The notes under the pieces were generated by a model, which had not been told where the DNA came from, did not search any database, and was given only the letters and a program-made list of their open reading frames with translations. Shown here piece by piece: positions 16,104 to 24,054 of a stretch of 32,722 nt of DNA. This DNA is from an uncultured Alphaproteobacteria bacterium (lineage in GTDB: Bacteria > Pseudomonadota > Alphaproteobacteria > HIMB59 > GCA-002718135), in contig CACMGM010000008.1 in the NCBI GenBank assembly GCA_902613275.1, forward strand, positions 1 through 32,722. Direction: 5' to 3'. The position numbers and the translations under genes are program-made. Each line of letters starts with the position of its first letter. Position 1 is the first letter of the stretch.

Positions 16104-17048
16104 TTATCCTATTGCAAGTTTCTCTTTGTTTGCATACCTGCCACTAGTGTAGTGATAGAGTTGTCTTTCTATATCAATTAATAAACTAGAAGCACCAATT
16201 CGCAATAATTTAGGATTAACCCATTCAAATCCTAGTTCTTCTGCTACTAATATTAAAAATTCTAAAACAGATTTGGCCGTTGATATTCCACCTGCAGGTT
16301 TAAAACCAATTTTTTTTCCAGTTTTTGTATGAAAATCTCTAATCATTCTTAACATAACAAGACTATTATTTAAGTTAGCATTTATACTTTCTTTTCCAGT
16401 TGATGTTTTAATAAAATCTGCACCAGCCATCATACAAACCAAAGAGGCTTTTGCTACATTTCGAAGAGTTTCAAGATCACCAACACCAAGAATAGCTTTT
16501 ATTTTTGTTTTACCTGCAGTTTCTTTAAAACTACGAACCTCTTCGTATAATTTTTTCCAGTTATTTTGGAGAACATATCCTCTATTGATAACAATATCGA
16601 TTTCATCAGCACCATCTTTAATAGAGTCAGAAATTTCTTTTTTTCTAGTCGTATAAGATGATAAACCTGTAGGAAAACCTGTAGAAACAGCAGCAATTGG
16701 GAGTTTATTTTGAATTAGTTTTGTACAATCTTTTATTAGATGGTGATAGACACATACAGCTCCTACTCTTACTGCATTTTTTTCTAAACCTAAGTCGTCG
16801 CTAATATAATCATCGATGGGATTAAGAGCTTTATTGCATAGTCTTTCAACTTTTCCAAAAGTGTCATCGCCACTAAGTGTAGTAAGATCAATCAAAGTAA
16901 TAGCTTTTAACAACCAAGCAACTTGAAATTCCTTTTTTACTGTTCTTCTTTTAGTTAAGGTAGATGTTCGACGCTCTACAGCACTCAAATTAATTTGCGT
17001 ATTTTTAACCCAGCTTGTATCTAAGTTATAAAATATTTTCTTTGTCAT
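16104..17048 (-). CDS. deoC: deoxyribose-phosphate aldolase
   Basis: A 314-residue DeoC that splits 2-deoxyribose-5-phosphate into acetaldehyde and glyceraldehyde-3-phosphate. Motifs: LIDLTTLSGDDT (52-63) with Asp54, DEIDIVINRG with Asp151, the Schiff-base Lys214 in FIKTSTGKE, and Lys250 in GFKPAGGI. It is longer at the N-terminus than E. coli DeoC (259 aa) by a basic extension (TSTLTKRRTVKKEFQ). It is the first gene of the deoC-ALDH-mutarotase-ribokinase operon and is divergent from the amino-acid binding protein gene across 178 bases. Confidence 0.94.
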   Translation of the reverse strand: MTKKIFYNLDTSWVKNTQINLSAVERRTSTLTKRRTVKKEFQVAWLLKAITLIDLTTLSGDDTFGKVERLCNKALNPIDDYISDDLGLEKNAVRVGAVCVYHHLIKDCTKLIQNKLPIAAVSTGFPTGLSSYTTRKKEISDSIKDGADEIDIVINRGYVLQNNWKKLYEEVRSFKETAGKTKIKAILGVGDLETLRNVAKASLVCMMAGADFIKTSTGKESINANLNNSLVMLRMIRDFHTKTGKKIGFKPAGGISTAKSVLEFLILVAEELGFEWVNPKLLRIGASSLLIDIERQLYHYTSGRYANKEKLAIG

Positions 17049-17103
17049 CTAATTAAATTTTTTCGTCTGTTATTGACCTGTTGATCTTTATCCGGAGAGG
17101 CAA

Positions 17104-17151
17104 ATGAAGTCAATTTATGGTTTTTGGCTAAAATCATGGGTATTTTTATGA
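17104..17151 (+). CDS. candidate 15-aa upstream ORF before livK
   Basis: A short ORF reading MKSIYGFWLKSWVFL, with a strong GGAGAGG Shine-Dalgarno at 17094-17100, ideally spaced before ATG 17104. Its TGA overlaps by 4 bases (ATGA) a second six-codon ORF (17148-17168, MKKLHD). Good ribosome-binding sites are scarce in this window, so this one stands out. It could be a leader peptide that controls the downstream binding-protein gene, or a chance match; no direct codon-run logic for branched-chain amino acids is visible (two Leu, one Ile, one Val). Confidence 0.3.
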   Translation: MKSIYGFWLKSWVFL

Positions 17152-17171
17152 AAAAACTGCATGATTGATTT

Positions 17172-17201
17172 TTGGAACTAGTATATGAGGTACCGTATAT
17201 A
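17172..17201 (+). promoter_or_regulatory. candidate livK promoter
   Basis: TTGGAA (17172-17177) and TATATA (17196-17201) are 18 bases apart, placing a start near 17208, just upstream of the GGAGG ribosome-binding site at 17218-17222. The -10 box falls inside the second arm of an interrupted palindrome. It is a modest match and AT-rich background weakens it. Confidence 0.35.
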
Positions 17202-17216
17202 AAAAGTATACTTTTT
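17182..17216. promoter_or_regulatory. tandem dyads upstream of livK (possible operator)
   Basis: Two adjoining symmetric elements lie directly before the livK ribosome-binding site. The first, 17182-17201, is TATAT-GA-GGTACC-GT-ATATA, symmetric at 16 of 20 positions around a GGTACC core. The second, 17201-17216, is AAAAAGTATACTTTTT, a perfect 16-base palindrome. They cover the candidate -10 box and transcription start, a typical place for repressor binding. Alternatively the second could form a small RNA hairpin next to the ribosome-binding site. Confidence 0.45.
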
Positions 17217-17226
17217 TGGAGGAAAT

Positions 17227-18408
17227 ATGAAAAAATTACTTCTAGCTGTTATTGTAAGTTTGTCGACTGTAACGACTGCTGCATTAGCAGAAATTAAAGT
17301 AGGAATTATTCTTGGTTTTACAGGACCAATTGAATCTTTAACTCCTGCTATGAGAGATGGTGCTAGAATGGCATTTGATGAAGCATCAAACTCTGGAAAT
17401 CTTTTAGGTGGTGAATCAATTACTATCTTAGAAGCTGACTCAACCTGTGTAGACTCTGCTGCTGCAACTGCCGCTGCTGAAGATCTAGTAGCACAAGGTG
17501 TAACTGCAATTATGGGTGCTGACTGTTCAGGTGTAACAGGTGCGATTAATGCAAACGTTGCAGTACCAAATGGTATCTTAATGGTATCTCCATCTGCAAC
17601 TTCACCAGGTTTAAGTAAAGTTCCTGATAATGGAACTTTTTGGCGTACAGCTCCATCTGATGCAAAAGGTGGTCAAGTATTAGCTAAACTTGCTTTAAGC
17701 AGAGGAATTGAAAGTATAGCTGTAACGTATACTAACAATGACTACGGAAAAGGTTTGGCTGAAGTATTTGAAGCTTCATTTGCTCGTGGTGGTGGAACTA
17801 TTACAGCATCAGCTGCACACGAAGATGGTAAAGCAGATTATTCATCAGAAGTTGGTGTTCTTGCGTCAGCTGGTGGAGACGCGCTACTAGTAATTGGTTA
17901 TATCGATGATGGTGGAAAAGGAATGATCGAAGCATCTTTAGATTCAGGTGCATTTGACACTTTTGTTCTTTCTGATGGTATGATTGGTCAATCAATTGTA
18001 GACAATATTGGTGCTGATCTTGAAGGATCATTTGGCTCTATGCCAGGTGCAATTTCAAAAGGGTCAGCTAAGTTTGGCGAACTAGCAGCTGCAAATGGCA
18101 TGGATGGAAGTGCTCCATATGTTGGAGAGTCTTATGATGCTGCAGCAATTATTGCTCTTGCAATTCAAGCTGGTGGATCTGCTGATAAGCAATCAATCTT
18201 AAACAATATTGCTAAAGTATCTAACGCTCCAGGTATTGTAATTAACCCTGGTCAATTATCATACGGCTTACAAATGTTAGCTGCTGGTAAAGATATTGAT
18301 TACCAAGGTGCAACAGACGTAGAATTTAATGCGTTTGGTGATGCTGCTGGTGCGTTTAAAGAGTTAGAAGTTAGTGGTGGCGAATTCGTTACTGTTGGTG
18401 CTCTTTAA
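17227..18408 (+). CDS. livK: branched-chain amino-acid ABC transporter substrate-binding protein
   Basis: A 393-residue periplasmic binding protein of the LivJ/LivK type. The signal peptide is MKKLLLAVIVSLSTVTTAALA, with cleavage expected after residue 21 before EIKVG. The type I binding fold follows: IILGFTGPIESLTPAMRDGA, a Cys74/Cys100 pair that fits the disulfide of the E. coli homologues, SPSATSPGL, and YTNNDYGKGLAEVF. A strong GGAGG at 17218-17222 precedes the ATG, and coding composition is richer in Gly/Ala/Ser than its neighbours, which fits high expression. The permease and ATPase genes (livHMGF) lie on the other strand after one intervening gene. The ligand is probably a branched-chain or other amino acid, but the class is broad. 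Confidence 0.9.
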   Translation: MKKLLLAVIVSLSTVTTAALAEIKVGIILGFTGPIESLTPAMRDGARMAFDEASNSGNLLGGESITILEADSTCVDSAAATAAAEDLVAQGVTAIMGADCSGVTGAINANVAVPNGILMVSPSATSPGLSKVPDNGTFWRTAPSDAKGGQVLAKLALSRGIESIAVTYTNNDYGKGLAEVFEASFARGGGTITASAAHEDGKADYSSEVGVLASAGGDALLVIGYIDDGGKGMIEASLDSGAFDTFVLSDGMIGQSIVDNIGADLEGSFGSMPGAISKGSAKFGELAAANGMDGSAPYVGESYDAAAIIALAIQAGGSADKQSILNNIAKVSNAPGIVINPGQLSYGLQMLAAGKDIDYQGATDVEFNAFGDAAGAFKELEVSGGEFVTVGAL

Positions 18409-18430
18409 TAATTAGCTTAATATATTTTAC

Positions 18431-18460
18431 AAAACCCCGGTTTTATACCGGGGTTTTTTT
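18431..18460 (+). terminator. intrinsic terminator after livK
   Basis: AAAACCCCGG (18431-18440) and CCGGGGTTTT (18448-18457) form a perfect 10-bp stem around the loop TTTTATA, and the stem runs into a tract of seven T ending at 18460. This is the one unmistakable rho-independent terminator in the window and lies 22 bases after the livK stop. Confidence 0.93.
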
Positions 18461-18498
18461 ATTTGATAAAAAATTAATAATGTTAAAGTGAATTAATT

Positions 18499-19098
18499 AT
18501 GTCTGTAATAAAATGTAATTGTGAGAAGTGTAAAATTTTTTTAAATGAAAATAAAATTTACTACTCGTTATTTTGTGGTTGTGAGGATTGTCGTCAAGCT
18601 GGACAATGGGGGTATTCTAAAGGGGGTCCTTTACCTGATAGATTACAAAAATTAATTTATGTGAGATCTGATATAAAGGATGTTGAGGGAATTAAATATA
18701 TGCATGCATATCAATTACGTAATAATTCAAGCTCAACAAGAATATACTGCAAGGAATGCTATAGTATTATTGGAATAGATCATATTAATTATAAAGATAT
18801 AGTGTTTATGCTTATCCCTAAATTATGCAAAACAGATTTAGATCTTAGTATTAAACCTGTTGCTGCTATTTTTATGAATGACTATCCTTACAAAGATATA
18901 TCAATGATAAGTGATGATGTCTTATTTTTGAAAGATTTTAAAGATGAAAATATTAATAATAAATATAATGCTCTAATGAGCCCACTGAGAGCAAAATACC
19001 TAAAACCTAGAGGAATTAGCTTTAAAAAATTAATAAAAGAAGTGGAAGGTGTAACTGTTTTAAATTTAAAAAAAGGTGAAGAAATTTTACTGCCTTAA
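18499..19098 (+). CDS. GFA/CENP-V-like zinc-binding protein
   Basis: A 199-residue protein whose first ~115 residues carry the cysteine pattern of the GFA/CENP-V (Mss4-like) fold: C6-x-C8-xx-C11, C26-x-C28-xx-C31 followed by RQAG, and C84-xx-C87. Proteins of this fold bind zinc, and some act in formaldehyde-glutathione chemistry, but many are uncharacterised. The C-terminal 80 residues are not recognised and include a Lys-rich end. Its start lies 38 bases after the livK terminator, and its stop is one base from the converging livM stop. Function is uncertain; the zinc-fold call is the supported part. Confidence 0.6.
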   Translation: MSVIKCNCEKCKIFLNENKIYYSLFCGCEDCRQAGQWGYSKGGPLPDRLQKLIYVRSDIKDVEGIKYMHAYQLRNNSSSTRIYCKECYSIIGIDHINYKDIVFMLIPKLCKTDLDLSIKPVAAIFMNDYPYKDISMISDDVLFLKDFKDENINNKYNALMSPLRAKYLKPRGISFKKLIKEVEGVTVLNLKKGEEILLP

Positions 19099-19099
19099 A

Positions 19100-20473
19100 T
19101 TAAGAGTGTCTAACTTTTTCAGGTATTATTCCTTTAGGCCTATAGCGTAAAATTAACAATAGTATTAATCCCATAAATAAGTATCTAAAATAGGGAACAC
19201 TATCGAGTAAATGTAATTTTAGAGCATTAGTAGGCTCTAATCCTACTGTAAGTTGATTAATAATAAATGTTGTAAGTGGTGCTGCTTCTATCCAAGAAAA
19301 CCAAATAACAAAACCACCGAATATAGCTCCTAAATTATTTCCGCTACCGCCCACAATAACCATAATCCAAATAATAAAAGTGAACCTAAGTGGTCGATAT
19401 CCTGAAGGAGTAAATAATCCATCCAAAGTTACAAGCATTGCTCCTGCAACACCTACAATTGCAGCTCCTATTACAAAAATAATTAAATGTTGTTTCACTA
19501 CATCTTTTCCCATTGCATTTGCAGCTGTTTCATTATCTCTTATAGCTCTCATCATTCTTCCCCATGGAGATAATTGAGCTTTGTTAGCAAAATAAAAAAT
19601 TATAAACATAACAATCAGAAATAAAATAGCGTAAGATAATTTTACAAATATTCCTGAACCATCAATAATAAGATTGTTTAATACTTGTTGTCTGTCACTT
19701 ACATCAATAATATTATTTAACTTTGATGAATTGAGATATTTAATTAAATTAATAAACCAATCAGCATTTTGTAAATTAATTTCATATGGTACTGGTCTTT
19801 TTAATCCAATAACATTTTTGACACCTCGAGAAAGCCATTCTTCATGTTTTAAAACACTGACTACTATTTCGGAAATACCTAGAGTTACAATTGCCAAATA
19901 ATCGGATCGTAATCCAAGAGCAACTTTACCAATAATAAAAGCAACACCAGCTGCAAAAAATCCTCCCACAATCCAGGAGAATATTATCGGTAAACCAAGT
20001 CCACCTAAAAAACCTGCAATAGCAGGATTAACATCTTCAATACTCTCAGTAGCGTCTAAGTAAAAATGTCTGATTACTAAAATACCAAAAATGATAACTA
20101 TGGTATTAAAAATATACCTGTTTCTTTTATCTGTTACAGTCTTATTAATGTACATGACAGCAGTTACCAAGATAACAAGCAAAACAAAACTAACACCAAT
20201 GCCGGTACCCCCTGCTTTCCATGATTCGGTTATAGGCGGATAAGAAACAATGACAGCTGCAAGACCTCCCATGGCAAGAAAACCCATGACACCAAAATTA
20301 ATAACACCAGCATAACCCCATGAAATATTAACTCCCATCGTCATAATGGCTGAGATAATACACATATTTAAAATTACTAAACTTACTGACCATCCTTGAA
20401 TAAAACCTACAAAAATAAATAGGGAGATCATGATTGTAATAGCTACCCATTCATATTTCTCAAATTTCATCAC
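19100..20473 (-). CDS. livM: branched-chain amino-acid ABC transporter permease LivM
   Basis: A 457-residue inner-membrane permease, the second channel subunit of the LIV-type importer. About ten or more hydrophobic segments are seen, with the family-typical NISWGYAGVINFGVMGFLAMGG near the N-terminus, GLRSDYLAIVTLG in the middle and GRMMRAIRDNETAANAMG (the cytoplasmic coupling loop). It is slightly longer than E. coli LivM because of extra hydrophobic sequence near residues 95-130. Its ATG overlaps the livH stop by 4 bases. It is the last gene of the thirteen-gene minus-strand array. Confidence 0.93.
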   Translation of the reverse strand: MMKFEKYEWVAITIMISLFIFVGFIQGWSVSLVILNMCIISAIMTMGVNISWGYAGVINFGVMGFLAMGGLAAVIVSYPPITESWKAGGTGIGVSFVLLVILVTAVMYINKTVTDKRNRYIFNTIVIIFGILVIRHFYLDATESIEDVNPAIAGFLGGLGLPIIFSWIVGGFFAAGVAFIIGKVALGLRSDYLAIVTLGISEIVVSVLKHEEWLSRGVKNVIGLKRPVPYEINLQNADWFINLIKYLNSSKLNNIIDVSDRQQVLNNLIIDGSGIFVKLSYAILFLIVMFIIFYFANKAQLSPWGRMMRAIRDNETAANAMGKDVVKQHLIIFVIGAAIVGVAGAMLVTLDGLFTPSGYRPLRFTFIIWIMVIVGGSGNNLGAIFGGFVIWFSWIEAAPLTTFIINQLTVGLEPTNALKLHLLDSVPYFRYLFMGLILLLILRYRPKGIIPEKVRHS

Positions 20474-21483
20474 AAGACTCTTCCTTTAAATATACCTGAT
20501 GGCCTTATTAGTAAAACGATGACCAAAATTGAGAAAGATACTGCAAATTTATAATCTGTTGATAGTAGTTGTACTAAACCTGAAGGCTCTAATGAACTTG
20601 GTAAAATATATACAAAAAATTTCTTATAAGCGTATGTGACCATTATTTCAGAAAAGGCAATTACATAACCACCTACTACAGCACCAAAAGGGCTGCCAAT
20701 ACCGCCGACAATCGCAGAAGCGAATATAGGCAAGACTAAGTTTAAATAAATAATTGGTTTGTAACTTTTATCTAAACCATACAAAGTACCAGCGACACAG
20801 GCAAGGACTCCAACAATGACCCAAGTAATGAAAACAACTCTGTCAGGGTTAATACCAGATAATAGTGCTAAATCTTCATTGTCAGAAAAAGCTCTCATTG
20901 ATTTTCCAGTTTTTGTTTTTTGCAAAAACCAAAAAGTAAAAGTTAAAAGTAAAATAGTAATTAATATTGTAATAACTTGAGATGATTTTAATGCTAATCC
21001 TTCATTTAAACCTGTCATTACTTTAAACTGTTTCGCTTTCATTATAAATTTCTGTCCATCAGAAAATTTTATAGTTTCTGTTCCAATTATAATTCTTATT
21101 ATTGCGTTTATTACGAACATAACCCCTATTGAAACCATTGCTAAAACAACAGGAACACTTTTTTGATATCTGTAATATTGGAAAACAAATTTATCAGAAA
21201 TAATACATAAGATAATTGTTGCTATAATTCCTATTGGTAAAGCTAACAAGGCAGTTGGCAGAATTCCTAAACCAATATTTTGTGATTGAAAAAACCACGT
21301 AAATAAAATTGTTATCATCGCTCCAAATGACATAATTTCACCGTGCGCAAAATTTGCAAAACGAAGTATGGCATACACGAATGTAACTCCTAGTGCTCCG
21401 AGTGCAAGTTGAGAGCCATAAGAAATGCCTGGAATGATAATAAAATTTAGAAGTACAATTATAGAATTTAGAAAATCAATCAT
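20470..21483 (-). CDS. livH: branched-chain amino-acid ABC transporter permease LivH
   Basis: A 337-residue permease with multiple membrane helices, the partner of LivM. Conserved segments include LGALGVTFVYAILRFANFAHGEIMSFGA in the first helices and the coupling-loop region KTGKSMRAFSDNEDLALLSGI. The ribosome-binding site is a perfect AGGAGG at 21489-21494, embedded in the last codons of livF (FLGG-stop) 5 bases before the ATG, so livF and livH are tightly linked. The 4-base overlap with livM supports equal production of both subunits. Confidence 0.94.
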   Translation of the reverse strand: MIDFLNSIIVLLNFIIIPGISYGSQLALGALGVTFVYAILRFANFAHGEIMSFGAMITILFTWFFQSQNIGLGILPTALLALPIGIIATIILCIISDKFVFQYYRYQKSVPVVLAMVSIGVMFVINAIIRIIIGTETIKFSDGQKFIMKAKQFKVMTGLNEGLALKSSQVITILITILLLTFTFWFLQKTKTGKSMRAFSDNEDLALLSGINPDRVVFITWVIVGVLACVAGTLYGLDKSYKPIIYLNLVLPIFASAIVGGIGSPFGAVVGGYVIAFSEIMVTYAYKKFFVYILPSSLEPSGLVQLLSTDYKFAVSFSILVIVLLIRPSGIFKGRVL

Positions 21484-21484
21484 T

Positions 21485-22189
21485 TTAACCTCCTAAAAAA
21501 GACTTTCTAACTTCTGGATTATTCAATAGTTTTTCACCTGAACCTTCTCTACTATTTTTTCCATTTACTAATACGTATCCTCTATCAGCAATACCAAGTG
21601 CTTGTTTTGCATTTTGTTCAACCATTAGTATACCTACACCTGTTTTACGAACTTCTATGATTCTTGAAAATAACTCATCCATTACTATTGGTGATACTCC
21701 TGCAGTCGGTTCATCTAGCATTAAAATTTTAGGTTTAGTCATAAGTGCTCTTCCAAAAGCCACTTGTTGTCTTTGACCTCCAGATAATTCTCCTGCACTT
21801 TGATATTTTTTTTCTTTTAAAATAGGAAAAAGATCATAAACATCATTAATAGTATGAATAATGTCATCCTCTCTTAAAAACCCTCCCATTTCTAAATTTT
21901 CTTCTACTGTCATACCAGTAAACACATTGTTTGTTTGAGGAACAAATGCCAATCCTAAATTAATTCTGTTTTGAGGTAGCATTAAAGAAATTTCCTCATT
22001 TGAATATTCAACAGAGCCTGAGGTTAAACTTAACATGCCAAGCAATGCTTTCATTGCTGTTGATTTCCCTGCTCCGTTTGGACCAACTATGACAACAATT
22101 TCACCCTCGTTAACTTCTAGATTAATATCTTTAATTATATCAACCCCTCCATATCCAGCTGTTAAATTTTTACCAATTAAATTATTCAT
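21485..22189 (-). CDS. livF: branched-chain amino-acid ABC transporter ATPase LivF
   Basis: A 234-residue ABC ATPase with Walker A GPNGAGKST, signature LSGGQRQQVA and Walker B ILMLDEPTAGVSP followed by a switch His/Gln region (VEQNAKQALGIADRGYVL). The length and the short C-terminus are typical of LivF as opposed to LivG. It energises uptake through LivH/LivM together with LivG. It starts 13 bases after the livG stop. Confidence 0.94.
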   Translation of the reverse strand: MNNLIGKNLTAGYGGVDIIKDINLEVNEGEIVVIVGPNGAGKSTAMKALLGMLSLTSGSVEYSNEEISLMLPQNRINLGLAFVPQTNNVFTGMTVEENLEMGGFLREDDIIHTINDVYDLFPILKEKKYQSAGELSGGQRQQVAFGRALMTKPKILMLDEPTAGVSPIVMDELFSRIIEVRKTGVGILMVEQNAKQALGIADRGYVLVNGKNSREGSGEKLLNNPEVRKSFLGG

Positions 22190-22202
22190 AAAATTCTAAT
22201 TC

Positions 22203-22964
22203 TTACTTAATACCTTTTCCTAAATAAGCTTCTATAACTGTATCGTTATTTTTAACTTCATTAAAATTTCCCTTAAATAAAACTGAACCTTCTGCCATCA
22301 CAATTACAGGATCACAAATTTTTTCTATGAGATCCATATCGTGTTCAATTACAAAAAACGTATAATTCTTTTCTTCATTTAATCTTAAAATTGCATCTGT
22401 AATCTCGTTAAGGAGAGTTCGGTTTACTCCAGCGCCAACCTCATCAAGTAAAACAATTTGAGGATCAACCATCATAGTTCTGCCTAACTCAAGTAGTTTT
22501 TTTTGGCCCCCAGATAAATTGCCTGCAAGTTCTTGAGTTAAGTGACTTAAATTTAAAAAATTTATTACTTCGATAGCTTTTTGTCTTATTTCTTCTTCTT
22601 GTTGTTTTACTTTAGCATTACTTAATAAGGCGTATGATAATTTTTCACCAAATTGATTTGGTGGCACCATCATTAAATTTTCAAGAACAGTTAAAGTTGA
22701 GAACTCTTGTGCAATTTGAAAAGTTCTTAGAACTCCTTTAGAAAATAATTCGTGAGGTTTTAAAAAAGAAATATCTTCATTATTAAGAATTATATTTCCT
22801 TCATCTGGATCATATAATCCTGCGATAGTATTAAATAATGTTGTTTTTCCTGCTCCATTTGGACCTATTAACCCCGTGATTGAACCTATTTCAACTTCCA
22901 TTGATGCGTTATGGACTGCTTTTAATCCTCCAAAAAATTTATTAACATTATTTATTTCAAGCAT
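22203..22964 (-). CDS. livG: branched-chain amino-acid ABC transporter ATPase LivG
   Basis: A 253-residue ABC ATPase. It has Walker A GPNGAGKTT, the signature LSGGQKKLLELGRTMM, the Walker B/catalytic segment IVLLDEVGAGVN, and the LivG-type tail FVIEHDMDLIEKICDPVIVMAEGSV (H-switch). The D-E-V-G-A-G-V-N variant differs slightly from the usual DEPxAGLN but keeps the catalytic Glu. Its ATG overlaps the rodA stop by 8 bases (ATGCTTGA), so the transporter genes are translationally coupled to the cell-shape genes upstream. Confidence 0.94.
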   Translation of the reverse strand: MLEINNVNKFFGGLKAVHNASMEVEIGSITGLIGPNGAGKTTLFNTIAGLYDPDEGNIILNNEDISFLKPHELFSKGVLRTFQIAQEFSTLTVLENLMMVPPNQFGEKLSYALLSNAKVKQQEEEIRQKAIEVINFLNLSHLTQELAGNLSGGQKKLLELGRTMMVDPQIVLLDEVGAGVNRTLLNEITDAILRLNEEKNYTFFVIEHDMDLIEKICDPVIVMAEGSVLFKGNFNEVKNNDTVIEAYLGKGIK

Positions 22965-24054
22965 TGTGTAATTTTTTTATATTGCCATTTAATTCTGCAT
23001 TAAGAACTAATCCTATAGATATAATTATTGCAAGCATTGCTGTCCCCCCATAAGAAACTAGAGGTAGTGGAATTCCAACAACTGGCATTAATCCAGATAC
23101 CATAGATATGTTTATTATTACATATATAAATAAATTACTGCCGACACCTATAGAGAGAATTCTACCAAAAATATGATTTGATTTAATACTTATATAAAAA
23201 CAGACTGATATTAATAATAGAAATAGTAAAATTATAAACATAGTGCCGATAAAACCAAATTCTTCTCCAATTAAAGTAAAAATAAAATCAGTTTGTTTTT
23301 CAGGTAAATACTGCAGATAAGCTTGAGAACCCTCTAAAAAACCTTTGCCAGTTAGACCGCCTGAACCTAAAGCAATTTTAGATTGTATAAGTTGATATCC
23401 TCTTCCAAGAGCATCTGCTTCAGGATTTAGAAAAGAGAAAATTCTATCTTTTTGATATGGTTGTAAGTAATTTAATAACAAAGGAATTGATAAAATTAGA
23501 ACAAAAAATCCTAATACAAACTTCCAAATTCTTATGCCACTTGCAAATAGAATCAAAATTCCAAGCATTGCAATACTTAATGCAGTGCCAAGATCTGGCT
23601 GTATTACGACTAATGCAAAGGGTAAAAATAAAATTAATATTGGAAAAAACAAATTTTTTATTAGCTTAATTTCTTCAAATTTTAAATCATGATAAAATCT
23701 TGCTAGCGCTAATATTATAGTTATTTTAGTTAATTCTGAAGGTTGGATACTAAATCCAAATAGATTTATCCATCTAGTTGCACCTTTACCAAAAACACCA
23801 ATTAATTCGACTGAAAGTAAAAGTAATAATGAGAAAACAAAAAAGATATAGGCAAATTGATAAATATACTTGATATTTATTAAGGCTAGAATAATTGCTA
23901 AAAAAATAAAAACTAGTAATCTAATTAAATGTCTTGATGCCCAAGGACTGTAAGATCCTCCTGCAGCAGAATATAGACCTGCAGCACCAATAAAAGAAAT
24001 CAATATTACTAAAAAAATCAATAAATAATTTAAATTTTTAATTTTATTTAACAT
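22957..24054 (-). CDS. rodA: SEDS peptidoglycan glycosyltransferase RodA
   Basis: A 365-residue SEDS-family protein that polymerises glycan strands during cell elongation. About ten membrane helices are seen. The large extracytoplasmic loop includes the motif YLPEKQTDFIF, in which Asp256 corresponds to the essential Asp of RodA. GATRWINLFGFSIQPSELTK and QPDLGTALS match the family. It overlaps mrdA by one base and livG by eight. It is expected to pair with the PBP2 encoded just upstream and with MreBCD. Confidence 0.95.
   Translation of the reverse strand: MLNKIKNLNYLLIFLVILISFIGAAGLYSAAGGSYSPWASRHLIRLLVFIFLAIILALINIKYIYQFAYIFFVFSLLLLLSVELIGVFGKGATRWINLFGFSIQPSELTKITIILALARFYHDLKFEEIKLIKNLFFPILILFLPFALVVIQPDLGTALSIAMLGILILFASGIRIWKFVLGFFVLILSIPLLLNYLQPYQKDRIFSFLNPEADALGRGYQLIQSKIALGSGGLTGKGFLEGSQAYLQYLPEKQTDFIFTLIGEEFGFIGTMFIILLFLLLISVCFYISIKSNHIFGRILSIGVGSNLFIYVIINISMVSGLMPVVGIPLPLVSYGGTAMLAIIISIGLVLNAELNGNIKKLHNA

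Noticed and set aside
17050..17160. Possible glycine-type riboswitch suggested by a GGAGAGG element
   Set aside because: The rest of the aptamer consensus is not visible; the purine stretch is better read as a ribosome-binding site for the short ORF at 17104.
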